64,000 bases of DNA, taken from Pyropia yezoensis (Eukaryota > Rhodophyta > Bangiophyceae > Bangiales > Bangiaceae). Location of the stretch: the NCBI GenBank assembly GCA_009829735.1, contig CM020620.1, positions 26,878,951 through 26,942,950 of the forward strand, read 5' to 3'. This document shows positions 48,808 through 61,437 of this stretch, in pieces. A program made the translations under genes and the position numbers. Position 1 is the first letter of the stretch; each line of letters begins with the position of its first letter. The notes beneath the pieces are model-generated. The model was not told the DNA's origin and did no database searches. It worked only from the letters and a program-made list of their open reading frames with translations.

Positions 48808-51800
48808 GGCAGGCGCTCTCCCCTAGTGTCTTCCCGAATCTCCGACGGCAGGGTACTTCTACCTGTTCTCCCCTTGCGTGCCGGGAGAAAGGACGGCGGT
48901 TACCTGCTCAACCGGTAGCCGCCTGGACACCCTGTTTGTTCAAGGGGACATTGCTCGTCCTGCGTAAAGAAAACCTCAAGATTAATGCTCGTATGCGTGT
49001 GGGGGATAGCCTCCCCCAAGCTGTTACGCCGGTGGTTGACACGGGAGCCGGACCAAGCGTCATCACTGAGAACCTGTTACCTCCGGGCTGGCGTCGACAT
49101 GCCTGGAGAGCGCCTACCCGGACCCATATCGTCGACGCTTCGGGTCAAACCCTACGACCGCTTGGCCGTCTTCCTGTCGCCATCTATGTCAACAATGAAC
49201 CAATGCTTTTTCCCTTTCTAGTAGTCAAGACCCTATCAGTCCCCCTCATCCTAGGCTGGGACTTCCAGAAGCAGCATGTCAAGAGCATCCTACCCGGAGA
49301 AGGGAAGGTCCAGTTCAACCATGGGTTTGTGTCACCGGTATTGGAACATCTGGACGCCAAGGTTCGTGTAGCCAAGAGCAAGAGGGAACGCATCCCACCC
49401 TCTACCTTGACTCTCTTCAAACCGGTGCTCCTACCTCCTCGCTCGGAGACCAAGGTTCAAGTAACGACCCGGATTGCAGGTAAATGCCTGATCTACGGAC
49501 GTAAGGGATTTCTGGCGAAACACCGGTTATACTTGGCCCACGGACATCACAAGAAGGTAGAAAGGCACACCCCGTTCCCGGTGCTCATCGTCAACGTGAG
49601 CCGGAAGCCAGTAACCCTCGCCAAGGGCACCCGAGTTGGTACAGCAGAGCCTTACCGGGGATCCGCCCGTGCTATGAGCAAGGAAGACCTCCTGAACCTG
49701 CAACAAGAACTGGCATCCAACTTGACGGCCTTAGACGTACCTCCGAAGCAAGAGCAGGCTGGCAGCGCTACTCCGAAACCCGAACAAGCACCACCCGGGA
49801 TGCCGAAGGTCAAGCAAGAAAATGTCCCTCCCGACTTGAAGGAGGCACTGGAGAAGCTTCTCCAGGAATATCGGCACCTGTGGTCGGGAGAGCTGGGCAA
49901 GATGGACGCCACTCTACACCGGATTCAACTCAAGCCGGAAGCTAAGCCAGTACACATGCAACCATATCGGGCCGGACCTCATCGCCGGGATGAGATTGAG
50001 AAGCAGGTTAACAAGATGCTCAAGATGGATGTTATCGAGCCGTCTGATGGCGAGTGGGCTTTCCCGGTGGTAGTCGTCCCGAAAACCGGCGGTCACTTCC
50101 GTTTCTGCGTTGACTACCGGCGCCTGAACGAGATGACAGTCAAGGACGTATACCCGATACCCCGGATGGATGATTGCCTCGACTTTCTTGGTGATGCCAC
50201 CCTCTTCTCGACGCTGGATTGTAATGCCGGTTACTGGCAGATCCCTCTGGCTGACGAGGACAAGGACAAGACCACCTTCACGTGCCACCTGGGACTATTC
50301 CGGTGCAAGCGTCTTCCTTTTGGTCTCACCAATGCTCCGGCGACCTTCCAAAGAGCCATCGACATCATCCTGTCCGGGCTAAGGTGGAGAACATGTTTGG
50401 TCTACCTGGACGACATTATCGTTTTCTCCAAGACCCCAGCGGAACACCTGGAGCACCTTCGGGAGGTCCTGGCCCTCCTGTCCAAGGCTGGAGTTACCCT
50501 CAAGGCCGAGAAGTGCCACCTGTTTGAGACTGAGGTGGAGTATCTGGGGCATGTGCTGAGTCCGGGGGTGCTCCGAGTCAATGAGAAGAACATCAAGGCC
50601 CTCCGGCATGCACGGCAACCCAAAACCCAGACGGAACTCAAGAGCTTCCTCGGTATGTGCAACGTCTATCGCCGGTTCGTACGGGACTATGCTCTGATTG
50701 CCCGGCCACTGACCAAGCTGACCAGCGAGAAGCTTCCCGCACAACTCCCGGTGTTCGACGAGAAGCAGACCGCGGCCTTCGAAGAGCTCAAGCAGCGCCT
50801 GACCACCACTCCAGTACTGGCGTTACCCAAGCGGGAGGGCCAGTTTGTTCTGGAGACGGATGCCTGTGGCGTCCAGGTGGGGTGCTCACTACTCCAGCAG
50901 CAACCTGATGGGCACTTTCTCCCGATAGGCTACTACAGTCGCGTCTTGACTCTAGCCGAGAAGAACTATTCCACGACGGAGCGCGAGTGCTTGGCAGTCG
51001 TCTGGGCTTGCTTCCTGTTACGGCCATATCTTGAAGGACAAGAGTTCCTCATCCGGACGGATCACGCCAGTCTAAGGTGGCTGCTATGTATGGACAGCAG
51101 TCAGAGAAGGGTCGCCCGGTGGCGCCTACGTCTTTCGGAGTTCAAGTACAAGGTGTGCACCAGAGCAGGGAGGGAGCACCACTGCGCCGACACCATGTCC
51201 CGGCTGGAGACTCCTGCAGCCGATACCGGTCCTATCCCGGAGGAAATACCTTGCTTCATCCTCCCGAATGTCGGACGTGGCTGGTACGCTTCCCTGTATG
51301 AGACACCTGAAGCTCATCAACCGGTGACCATTTACCGGATGCTGGAGGCACAACTGACGGATCCTCAATGCTTGGAGCTTCGCCACCAAATGGACCTGAA
51401 CCGGAACAGTCGTTTCTCCGAGTCTACGGACGGACTCCTAGTACGGGTGTCACCCTTCGATGGGGCCACTCAAGTCTACGTACCCCGGGGCCTACGAGCT
51501 GACATCCTACGCCTGGAGCACTCGTCTCCCCAGGCCGGACATCCTGGTATCAATCGGATGTATGCTTCCATGAGACGACACTATTACTGGGAAACCATGG
51601 CCAGTGACGTCCATAAGTACCTGGAGGCTTGTGTTTCGTGTGCAAGGAACCGGTTGTCCCAGAGGAAGAAGACTTCTAAGCTACGCCTATTCCCTGCGGC
51701 GGAGCCCTTTGCAAGCTTAAGCATGGACATCCTGGGGCCCCTACCTGAAACATCCAGTGGCAACATATACCTGCTCATCATATGTGACCGGTTCTCCAAG

Positions 51801-52895
51801 TTCACTCGAGCAATCGCGCTGAATACCATCACGGCTCTGGATGTCACGTCAGCCTTCTGCGAGTACTGGATAGCTGCCTACGGCCCTCCAGACTCCGTCT
51901 TAACCGACAACGGTCCCCAGTTTGCATCCCTGTTCTTCCAAGGAGTCTGTGACCTGATGGGCATCAAGAACTTGTACACTACGACGTACCACCCTCAAAC
52001 GAACGGCCAGGTGGAACGATTCAACCGGACCCTAGTAGACATGCTACGGCACTACGTGGAGGAGCACCAAGAAGACTGGGGCGAGCTCCTGGCTGTCCTC
52101 ACTCTAGCCTACAACTCCCGAGTTCACCGGACAACGGGAGTCGCTCCACTCGACTTTGTCACCCCAAGGCGGCTGACCAACTTCTCCCTGGAAAGAATAC
52201 CAGATGGTCTCCAGCCTGCACTGAAGTCAGGTCCCAAGGCAAAGGATGAGTTCCTGGAACAACTGAAGCTCCTGCTCCCAAGAGTCAAGGAGTCAATCTC
52301 GAAGACCCAGGAACGATACAAGTGGGGCTATGACAAGGGCGTTCGGGAAAAGAACAAGGAACTGGGTGATGGCGACTGGGTTTTTGTGGACAACCATAGC
52401 AAGACCCGGGGGAAGCTGGACTCGAAGACGGATGGACCTTATGAGATCCTGAATACGGACGGTTGGACCTTTCTTCTAGACGTGGATGGCTCCCCGTACC
52501 GCGTGAGCAGCGACCATGTCACCCGAGCTCCACCGCCAAGCCAACGGGACTTGACCCGGCGCAAGCGGGCCGCAGTACCCTGGCTATCCCAAGAAGAAGG
52601 TCGGGAATATGTCTACGTCAAGTTTGTGGACCATGCCTGGAGAGACGGACGCCTGTACCTGCGAGTACGCTGGTTCGGTTTTAACCCGGCAGATGATACC
52701 TGGGAACCCTCAAACCGGCTACCCATCGCGGATGTCTGTGCCTACACGCGACGGAACGGGATAGAGGGCACTCCAGTGGCCAGAGCCGGCACGATTCTGG
52801 AGTCGGACTCGGAGGAGGACCAAGAGGATGGGGCCAACCAAGACCCTCGGGACGAGCCGAGTTCTTACGCAACGGATGCGGAACAAGAGGATTGA
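48801..52895 (+). CDS. Element 1 Pol polyprotein, copy 2 (intact)
   Basis: Same domain order as copy 1, with all catalytic motifs (protease DTGAGPS, RT YLDD, RNase H ETDACG, integrase D,D-35-E set with HPQTNGQVERFN, chromodomain). About 1319 residues from the conserved FKGTLLVLRK start, plus roughly 45 residues from the frameshift site. It differs from copy 1 by scattered substitutions (for example KRGYDKG versus KWGYDKG) with no stop or frameshift. Two independent copies with intact frames suggest recent activity. Confidence 0.93.
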   Translation, partial: RVGQALSPSVFPNLRRQGTSTCSPLACREKGRRLPAQPVAAWTPCLFKGTLLVLRKENLKINARMRVGDSLPQAVTPVVDTGAGPSVITENLLPPGWRRHAWRAPTRTHIVDASGQTLRPLGRLPVAIYVNNEPMLFPFLVVKTLSVPLILGWDFQKQHVKSILPGEGKVQFNHGFVSPVLEHLDAKVRVAKSKRERIPPSTLTLFKPVLLPPRSETKVQVTTRIAGKCLIYGRKGFLAKHRLYLAHGHHKKVERHTPFPVLIVNVSRKPVTLAKGTRVGTAEPYRGSARAMSKEDLLNLQQELASNLTALDVPPKQEQAGSATPKPEQAPPGMPKVKQENVPPDLKEALEKLLQEYRHLWSGELGKMDATLHRIQLKPEAKPVHMQPYRAGPHRRDEIEKQVNKMLKMDVIEPSDGEWAFPVVVVPKTGGHFRFCVDYRRLNEMTVKDVYPIPRMDDCLDFLGDATLFSTLDCNAGYWQIPLADEDKDKTTFTCHLGLFRCKRLPFGLTNAPATFQRAIDIILSGLRWRTCLVYLDDIIVFSKTPAEHLEHLREVLALLSKAGVTLKAEKCHLFETEVEYLGHVLSPGVLRVNEKNIKALRHARQPKTQTELKSFLGMCNVYRRFVRDYALIARPLTKLTSEKLPAQLPVFDEKQTAAFEELKQRLTTTPVLALPKREGQFVLETDACGVQVGCSLLQQQPDGHFLPIGYYSRVLTLAEKNYSTTERECLAVVWACFLLRPYLEGQEFLIRTDHASLRWLLCMDSSQRRVARWRLRLSEFKYKVCTRAGREHHCADTMSRLETPAADTGPIPEEIPCFILPNVGRGWYASLYETPEAHQPVTIYRMLEAQLTDPQCLELRHQMDLNRNSRFSESTDGLLVRVSPFDGATQVYVPRGLRADILRLEHSSPQAGHPGINRMYASMRRHYYWETMASDVHKYLEACVSCARNRLSQRKKTSKLRLFPAAEPFASLSMDILGPLPETSSGNIYLLIICDRFSKFTRAIALNTITALDVTSAFCEYWIAAYGPPDSVLTDNGPQFASLFFQGVCDLMGIKNLYTTTYHPQTNGQVERFNRTLVDMLRHYVEEHQEDWGELLAVLTLAYNSRVHRTTGVAPLDFVTPRRLTNFSLERIPDGLQPALKSGPKAKDEFLEQLKLLLPRVKESISKTQERYKWGYDKGVREKNKELGDGDWVFVDNHSKTRGKLDSKTDGPYEILNTDGWTFLLDVDGSPYRVSSDHVTRAPPPSQRDLTRRKRAAVPWLSQEEGREYVYVKFVDHAWRDGRLYLRVRWFGFNPADDTWEPSNRLPIADVCAYTRRNGIEGTPVARAGTILESDSEEDQEDGANQDPRDEPSSYATDAEQED

Positions 52896-53040
52896 GAAGA
52901 AGGGAACGGGTATATCAAGGAGAACACGCAATACAAGCATGGAACAATCAAGGAAAACAAGCACCCGCTCGGGCAACCCTTCTCTCCGCCTCTTCCCTCC
53001 TCGCTTCTCCCAAGACCCTCACCCTCCTTGCCTCCAACTA

Positions 53041-54979
53041 CTACTCCCGGCGCGGACGCTGAGCCGCGGGAGTGTCCTCCAGCGCTGCCTCCGCGGCACG
53101 ACGGGAACCGGAGGAAGACGGGATGACGTAGTGCGGTGGACGCGGTGCATCCCGGTATGACGCCATCGGAGTAGTACCGGTAGTTGCCGGGGGCTCCCGC
53201 TCATCCAGATATGCCCGTCGGCGCCCCTGGAAGCCAGTGAAGGTTTCTGACCACTGCTGGGCCAAGCCATGCCGCGTCAAGGTTGCCAGAAGTTCGCCAA
53301 CCACCGGGCTGTTCGACATCTGGCCGCTGTCCGCGCAAGCAAACACCTCGTCAACCACGTTGTTCAAGACGCTGGCGTAAGTGCCCAGCGCCAGGGAAGA
53401 CCCGACGCCCTCAACCTGCACCGGAAGACGACCCAGCTGGTCTTCAATCATACCGACGTCGTACTGGTCGCATGTCGGGCCACCTTGGTTCAGGTACCAG
53501 TCAGGCACCCGGAAGCGGGTAAGGCGGAGAGTCGGCGCCGGAATCTCGAACCGCCCCGAGGATGACACCACCGGACGGTCCACAACGGCCCCCGAAACCG
53601 GAGTACCCAACTCCAGCGGAGGCACAGCGCCGCCGGCGTTGGAAGAAGGCGTCCAAGGCGGAGCGGCCGGAGTGGTAGGCGACCGCACGGTCACCCCCAG
53701 ACTCGCCGCAGACAGGCGCGGTGCCGGAGGAGCTTGAAGTACCGGCACAGCCGGAACAGGGCGTGAACGCGCCGGCGACGGTTCAGGAGAGGTTACCGGG
53801 GCGACAGGTGCAACAGGAGGAAGCGGAGCCGCCGCAGACGCCTGACCGACCGCCGCGGCCCATCCCGACTCCTGCACCGGCGGCCCAACTGGCAGAAGAT
53901 CAAGGGCGGCCGGGGCAGGAAAGCTACCTAGCTGCGGCCACGCCGGAAGCGGCGTCGCCAGCTGCACCTTGGCCGGAGAAGACTGGTAGACCACCTGCGC
54001 CCAACCGAAGCCATCCCGACGCGGGCGGTTCTGGTCGGCAATCGCGTTCAAGAAGTTCCGGTCATGCACCGGCACCAGACGCCGGAAGTCAATCATCGCC
54101 TGGAAGAGCCCCTTGTACTCTTCGTCTTGGCTGCACAGGAAGTCGACGGTCAACTTGTCGACAGTCCAGACCATCAGGAGGTCAGGGAGAAACCAAAGCC
54201 GGTTGGACACCAAGACCTCGTGAAGCCAGTGGTTGGCCGCCAAGACTGTCATCTCGGACGTGTACATCATGTACGGGATCGAGTGGAAGAAGCTCTTGAT
54301 CGACGCCTGAGTACCAGGTGAAGGGGATGCTGGAAGGAGCAAACCCGACCGGGATCTCGACTTCCTGCTGCAGCGGGATGACCTTGGGGTAGTACGACGC
54401 CCCGGTTAGCCTTATCCAGCTTCCAGAACTCCTGATGGTTGCAGCTCACGAGGAAGTCACGCTGACGGCCGCGTCGCTCGCCTTGCTCCCGTGCCGGTGA
54501 CAACTTGGAGTACTTCCGGGTCAGGAAAGGCGGCTCCAGAGCGACCATGCTCGGACGGGGGTCGCAGTTCAGGCTCCCCGACCCCTTGAGCGCCTCGTCC
54601 CAGACCTTGAGCGCCCGGTGGACGTACCCTTCCTCTTCCGGCCACCGGAGAACGGACGTGGACACGCGACGCTCGGTCAAGGGCAGATCCAGCACCAGCG
54701 CGAAGGGGAGATCCTCCAGACGAGCAACCCAAGAGGAACCCGAGAAGCTCTGGGAGCGGTCTTGTGCCAGGCGCATCTGGTCCGCCGTGTGAAGACGAGC
54801 CTTATCCATCTCTGTCAAGACCCCGCGCTGGAGTTCCTTGCGCCAGAGGTCCAAGCAATCCTGCTGGCACTGGGCCGCGCCGGCGTTGCCGACCACCGTG
54901 GAGTAGCGCCGGGCCGCCAGAGGGTCCTGCCCAAGAAGCATCTCCGGGAGACCCACCGGGGGGGGTCTCGACCGGGTGC
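53041..54979 (-). pseudogene. Antisense ORF of element 1 copy 2, frameshifted by a 17-bp deletion
   Basis: Homologous to 13753-15870. Relative to copy 1, 17 bp are missing at 54315, so the upstream half and the 433-codon downstream half are in different frames. The start is lost in the N gap but recovered at 61253 in the duplicated segment. An extra C near 54403 is probably a contig-end error. Confidence 0.8.
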
Positions 54980-55479
54980 NNNNNNNNNNNNNNNNNNNNN
55001 NNNNNNNNNNNNNNNNNNNNNNNNNNNNNNNNNNNNNNNNNNNNNNNNNNNNNNNNNNNNNNNNNNNNNNNNNNNNNNNNNNNNNNNNNNNNNNNNNNNN
55101 NNNNNNNNNNNNNNNNNNNNNNNNNNNNNNNNNNNNNNNNNNNNNNNNNNNNNNNNNNNNNNNNNNNNNNNNNNNNNNNNNNNNNNNNNNNNNNNNNNNN
55201 NNNNNNNNNNNNNNNNNNNNNNNNNNNNNNNNNNNNNNNNNNNNNNNNNNNNNNNNNNNNNNNNNNNNNNNNNNNNNNNNNNNNNNNNNNNNNNNNNNNN
55301 NNNNNNNNNNNNNNNNNNNNNNNNNNNNNNNNNNNNNNNNNNNNNNNNNNNNNNNNNNNNNNNNNNNNNNNNNNNNNNNNNNNNNNNNNNNNNNNNNNNN
55401 NNNNNNNNNNNNNNNNNNNNNNNNNNNNNNNNNNNNNNNNNNNNNNNNNNNNNNNNNNNNNNNNNNNNNNNNNNNNNNN
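54980..55479. other. Assembly gap (500 N)
   Basis: Exactly 500 N. Sequence before and after belongs to the same element in the wrong order, which signals unmerged overlapping contigs. Confidence 1.
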
Positions 55480-58400
55480 CAAGAGGGAACGCATCCCACC
55501 CTCTACCTTGACTCTCTTCAAACCGGTGCTCCTACCTCTCGCTCGGAGACAAGGTTCAAGTAACGACCCGGATTGCAGGTAAATGCCTGATCTACGGACG
55601 TAAGGGATTTCTGGCGAAACACCGGTTATACTTGGCCCACGGACATCACAAGAAGGTAGAAAGGCACACCCCGTTCCCGGTGCTCATCGTCAACGTGAGC
55701 CGGAAGCCAGTAACCCTCGCCAAGGGCACCCGAGTTGGTACAGCAGAGCCTTACCGGGGATCCGCCCGTGCTATGAGCAAGGAAGACCTCCTGAACCTGC
55801 AACAAGAACTGGCATCCAACTTGACGGCCTTAGACGTACCTCCGAAGCAAGAGCAGGCTGGCAGCGCTACTCCGAAAACCCGAACAAGCACCACCCGGGA
55901 TGCCGAAGGTCAAGCAAGAAAATGTCCCTCCCGACTTGAAGGAGGCACTGGAGAAGCTTCTCCAGGAATATCGGCACCTGTGGTCGGGAGAGCTGGGCAA
56001 GATGGACGCCACTCTACACCGGATTCAACTCAAGCCGGAAGCTAAGCCAGTACACATGCAACCATATCGGGCCGGACCTCATCGCCCGGGATGAGATTGA
56101 GAAGCAGGTTAAACAAGATGCTCAAGATGGATGTTATCGAGCCGGTCTGATGGCGAGTGGGCTTTCCCGGTGGTAGTCCGTCCCGAAAACCGGCCGGTCA
56201 CTTCCGTTTCTGCGTTGACTACCGGCGCCCTGAACGAGAATGGACAGTCAAGGACGTATACCCGATACCCCGGATGGATGATTGCCTCGACTTTCTTGGT
56301 GATGCCACCCTCTTCTCGACGCTGGATTGTAATGCCGGTTACTGGCAGATCCCTCTGGCTGACGAGGACAAGGACAAGACCACCTTCACGTGCCACCTGG
56401 GACTATTCCGGTGCAAGCGTCTTCCTTTTGGTCTCACCAATGCTCCGGCGACCTTCCAAAGAGCCATCGACATCATCCTGTCCGGGCTAAGGTGGAGAAC
56501 ATGTTTGGTCTACCTGGACGACATTATCGTTTTCTCCAAGACCCCAGCGGAACACCTGGAGCACCTTCGGGAGGTCCTGGCCCTCCTGTCCAAGGCTGGA
56601 GTTACCCTCAAGGCCGAGAAGTGCCACCTGTTTGAGACTGAGGTGGAGTATCTGGGGCATGTGCTGAGTCCGGGGGTGCTCCGAGTCAATGAGAAGAACA
56701 TCAAGGCCCTCCGGCATGCACGGCAACCCAAAACCCAGACGGAACTCAAGAGCTTCCTCGGTATGTTGCAACGTCTATCGCCGGTTCGTACGGGACTATG
56801 CTCTGATTGCCCGGCCACTGACCAAGCTGACCAGCGAGAAGCTTCCCGCACAACTCCCGGTGTTCGACCGAGAAGCAGACCGCGGCCTTCGAAGAGCTCA
56901 AGCAGCGCCTGACCACCACTCCAGTACTGGCGTTTACCCAAGCGGGAGGGCCAGTTTGTTCTGGAGACGGATGCCTGTGGCGTCCAGGTGGGGTGCTCAC
57001 TACTCCAGCAGCAACCTGATGGGCACTTTCTCCCGATAGGCTACTACAGTCGCGTCTTGACTCTAGCCGAGAAGAACTATTCCACGACGGAGCGCGAGTG
57101 CTTGGCAGTCGTCTGGGCTTGCTTCCTGTTACGGCCATATCTTGAAGGACAAGAGTTCCTCATCCGGACGGATCACGCCAGTCTAAGGTGGCTGCTATGT
57201 ATGGACAGCAGTCAGAGAAGGGTCGCCCGGTGGCGCCTACGTCTTTCGGAGTTCAAGTACAAGGTGTGCACCAGAGCAGGGAGGGAGCACCACTGCGCCG
57301 ACACCATGTCCCGGCTGGAGACTCCTGCAGCCGATACCGGTCCTATCCCGGAGGAAATACCTTGCTTCATCCTCCCGAATGTCGGACGTGGCTGGTACGC
57401 TTCCCTGTATGAGACACCTGAAGCTCATCAACCGGTGACCATTTACCGGATGCTGGAGGCACAACTGACGGATCCTCAATGCTTGGAGCTTCGCCACCAA
57501 ATGGACCTGAACCGGAACAGTCGTTTCTCCGAGTCTACGGACGGACTTCCTAGTACGGGTGTCACCCTTCGATGGGGCCACTCAAGTCTACGTACCCCGG
57601 GGCCTACGAGCTGACATCCTACGCCTGGAGCACTCGTCTCCCCAGGCCGGACATCCTGGTATCAATCGGATGTATGCTTCCATGAGACGACACTATTACT
57701 GGGAAACCATGGCCAGTGACGTCCATAAGTACCTGGAGGCTTGTGTTTCGTGTGCAAGGAACCGGTTGTCCCAGAGGAAGAAGACTTCTAAGCTACGCCT
57801 ATTCCCTGCGGCGGAGCCCTTTGCAAGCTTAAGCATGGACATCCTGGGGCCCCTACCTGAAACATCCAGTGGCAACATATACCTGCTCATCATATGTGAC
57901 CGGTTCTCCAAGTTCACTCGAGCAATCGCGCTGAATACCATCACGGCTCTGGATGTCACGTCAGCCTTCTGCGAGTACTGGATAGCTGCCTACGGCCCTC
58001 CAGACTCCGTCTTAACCGACAACGGTCCCCAGTTTGCATCCCTGTTCTTCCAAGGAGTCTGTGACCTGATGGGCATCAAGAACTTGTACACTACGACGTA
58101 CCACCCTCAAACGAACGGCCAGGTGGAACGATTCAACCGGACCCTAGTAGACATGCTACGGCACTACGTGGAGGAGCACCAAGAAGACTGGGGCGAGCTC
58201 CTGGCTGTCCTCACTCTAGCCTACAACTCCCGAGTTCACCGGACAACGGGAGTCGCTCCACTCGACTTTGTCACCCCAAGGCGGCTGACCAACTTCTCCC
58301 TGGAAAGAATACCAGATGGTCTCCAGCCTGCACTGAAGTCAGGTCCCAAGGCAAAGGATGAGTTCCTGGAACAACTGAAGCTCCTGCTCCCAAGAGTCAA

Positions 58401-59007
58401 GGAGTCAATCTCGAAGACCCAGGAACGATACAAGTGGGGCTATGACAAGGGCGTTCGGGAAAAGAACAAGGAACTGGGTGATGGCGACTGGGTTTTTGTG
58501 GACAACCATAGCAAGACCCGGGGGAAGCTGGACTCGAAGACGGATGGACCTTATGAGATCCTGAATACGGACGGTTGGACCTTTCTTCTAGACGTGGATG
58601 GCTCCCCGTACCGCGTGAGCAGCGACCATGTCACCCGAGCTCCACCGCCAAGCCAACGGGACTTGACCCGGCGCAAGCGGGCCGCAGTACCCTGGCTATC
58701 CCAAGAAGAAGGTCGGGAATATGTCTACGTCAAGTTTGTGGACCATGCCTGGAGAGACGGACGCCTGTACCTGCGAGTACGCTGGTTCGGTTTTAACCCG
58801 GCAGATGATACCTGGGAACCCTCAAACCGGCTACCCATCGCGGATGTCTGTGCCTACACGCGACGGAACGGGATAGAGGGCACTCCAGTGGCCAGAGCCG
58901 GCACGATTCTGGAGTCGGACTCGGAGGAGGACCAAGAGGATGGGGCCAACCAAGACCCTCGGGACGAGCCGAGTTCTTACGCAACGGATGCGGAACAAGA
59001 GGATTGA
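55480..59007 (+). pseudogene. Pol of element 1, duplicated segment with many single-base indels
   Basis: Starts inside the protease-RT linker. Frames break repeatedly (near 55535, 55873, 56085, 56111, 56145, 56180-56240, 56765, 56868, 56934, 57547). After 57559 the frame is clean through integrase and chromodomain to the stop at 59007, identical to copy 2. The clustering near the gap and the homopolymer-like nature of the indels point to base-calling errors. Confidence 0.8.
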
Positions 59008-61089
59008 GAAGAAGGGAACGGGTATATCAAGGAGAACACGCAATACAAGCATGGAACAATCAAGGAAAACAAGCACCCGCTCGGGCAACCCTTCTCTCCG
59101 CCTCTTCCCTCCTCGCTTCTCCCAAGACCCTCACCCTCCTTGCCTCCAACTACTACTCCCGGCGCGGACGCTGAGCCGCGGGAGTGTCCTCCAGCGCTGC
59201 CTCCGCGGCACGACGGGAACCGGAGGAAGACGGGATGACGTAGTGCGGTGGACGCGGTGCATCCCGGTATGACGCCATCGGAGTAGTACCGGTAGTTGCC
59301 GGGGGCTCCCGCTCATCCAGATATGCCCGTCGGCGCCCCTGGAAGCCAGTGAAGGTTTCTGACCACTGCTGGGCCAAGCCATGCCGCGTCAAGGTTGCCA
59401 GAAGTTCGCCAACCACCGGGCTGTTCGACATCTGGCCGCTGTCCGCGCAAGCAAACACCTCGTCAACCACGTTGTTCAAGACGCTGGCGTAAGTGCCCAG
59501 CGCCAGGGAAGACCCGACGCCCTCAACCTGCACCGGAAGACGACCCAGCTGGTCTTCAATCATACCGACGTCGTACTGGTCGCATGTCGGGCCACCTTGG
59601 TTCAGGTACCAGTCAGGCACCCGGAAGCGGGTAAGGCGGAGAGTCGGCGCCGGAATCTCGAACCGCCCCGAGGATGACACCACCGGACGGTCCACAACGG
59701 CCCCCGAAACCGGAGTACCCAACTCCAGCGGAGGCACAGCGCCGCCGGCGTTGGAAGAAGGCGTCCAAGGCGGAGCGGCCGGAGTGGTAGGCGACCGCAC
59801 GGTCACCCCCAGACTCGCCGCAGACAGGCGCGGTGCCGGAGGAGCTTGAAGTACCGGCACAGCCGGAACAGGGCGTGAACGCGCCGGCGACGGTTCAGGA
59901 GAGGTTACCGGGGCGACAGGTGCAACAGGAGGAAGCGGAGCCGCCGCAGACGCCTGACCGACCGCCGCGGCCCATCCCGACTCCTGCACCGGCGGCCCAA
60001 CTGGCAGAAGATCAAGGGCGGCCGGGGCAGGAAAGCTACCTAGCTGCGGCCACGCCGGAAGCGGCGTCGCCAGCTGCACCTTGGCCGGAGAAGACTGGTA
60101 GACCACCTGCGCCCAACCGAAGCCATCCCGACGCGGGCGGTTCTGGTCGGCAATCGCGTTCAAGAAGTTCCGGTCATGCACCGGCACCAGACGCCGGAAG
60201 TCAATCATCGCCTGGAAGAGCCCCTTGTACTCTTCGTCTTGGCTGCACAGGAAGTCGACGGTCAACTTGTCGACAGTCCAGACCATCAGGAGGTCAGGGA
60301 GAAACCAAAGCCGGTTGGACACCAAGACCTCGTGAAGCCAGTGGTTGGCCGCCAAGACTGTCATCTCGGACGTGTACATCATGTACGGGATCGAGTGGAA
60401 GAAGCTCTTGATCGACGCCTGAGTACCAGGTGAAGGGGATGCTGGAAGGAGCAAACCCGACCGGGATCTCGACTTCCTGCTGCAGCGGGATGACCTTGGG
60501 GTAGTACGACGCCCGGTTAGCCTTATCCAGCTTCCAGAACTCCTGATGGTTGCAGCTCACGAGGAAGTCACGCTGACGGCCGCGTCGCTCGCCTTGCTCC
60601 CGTGCCGGTGACAACTTGGAGTACTTCCGGGTCAGGAAAGGCGGCTCCAGAGCGACCATGCTCGGACGGGGGTCGCAGTTCAGGCTCCCCGACCCCTTGA
60701 GCGCCTCGTCCCAGACCTTGAGCGCCCGGTGGACGTACCCTTCCTCTTCCGGCCACCGGAGAACGGACGTGGACACGCGACGCTCGGTCAAGGGCAGATC
60801 CAGCACCAGCGCGAAGGGGAGATCCTCCAGACGAGCAACCCAAGAGGAACCCGAGAAGCTCTGGGAGCGGTCTTGTGCCAGGCGCATCTGGTCCGCCGTG
60901 TGAAGACGAGCCTTATCCATCTCTGTCAAGACCCCGCGCTGGAGTTCCTTGCGCCAGAGGTCCAAGCAATCCTGCTGGCACTGGGCCGCGCCGGCGTTGC
61001 CGACCACCGTGGAGTAGCGCCGGGCCGCCAGAGGGTCCTGCCCAAGAAGCATCTCCGGGAGACCCACCGGGGGGGTCTCGACCGGGTGC
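55480..61089 (+). repeat. Second representation of element 1 pol to antisense ORF (probable assembly duplicate)
   Basis: Matches 49379-54979 base for base wherever I compared, except for a dozen or so single-base indels concentrated between 55535 and 57547, next to the gap. It shares the private 17-bp deletion of copy 2. Confidence 0.8.
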
Positions 61090-61253
61090 ATCACAGAAGC
61101 CGGGTGAACCCGATCCGTCTCCGCCGTGGCGACCGGCGCCGACATCGACACCCAAGGAACCGGAGGCAGGAGAGGGGCGCGACTACCCGAGTTCTCCTCC
61201 GCAACACTCGCCGCCGGAACCACGGGCCCAGCTTGGATCTCGGAACTGGACAT
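59153..61253 (-). pseudogene. Antisense ORF of element 1, duplicated segment
   Basis: Supplies the N-terminal start missing before the gap: MSSSEIQAG begins at 61253. It carries the same 17-bp deletion at about 60424, which separates the two halves into different frames (61253 to about 60425, and 60454-59153). Confidence 0.8.
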
Positions 61254-61437
61254 GACGTCCAGACTCCGGGGGATCGAGAGGGCCAAGGTGAAGGAGAGAA
61301 GGGGGGCAGAGAACCGGAGCAGGTGATCGTGACCAGGGTGAAGACGCTCGACCTCGGCACCGGTGTGGACGTGCTCGAGGCTGTGCACGGTGGCACCTGG
61401 TTCGGCCCGAGGACGTGCCGGACAAGGGAGGGAGCTA

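Noticed and set aside
55480..59007. A third, independent and decaying copy of element 1
   Set aside because: Identity to copy 2 outside a cluster of indels beside the gap, plus a shared private deletion, points to duplicated assembly rather than an old copy.
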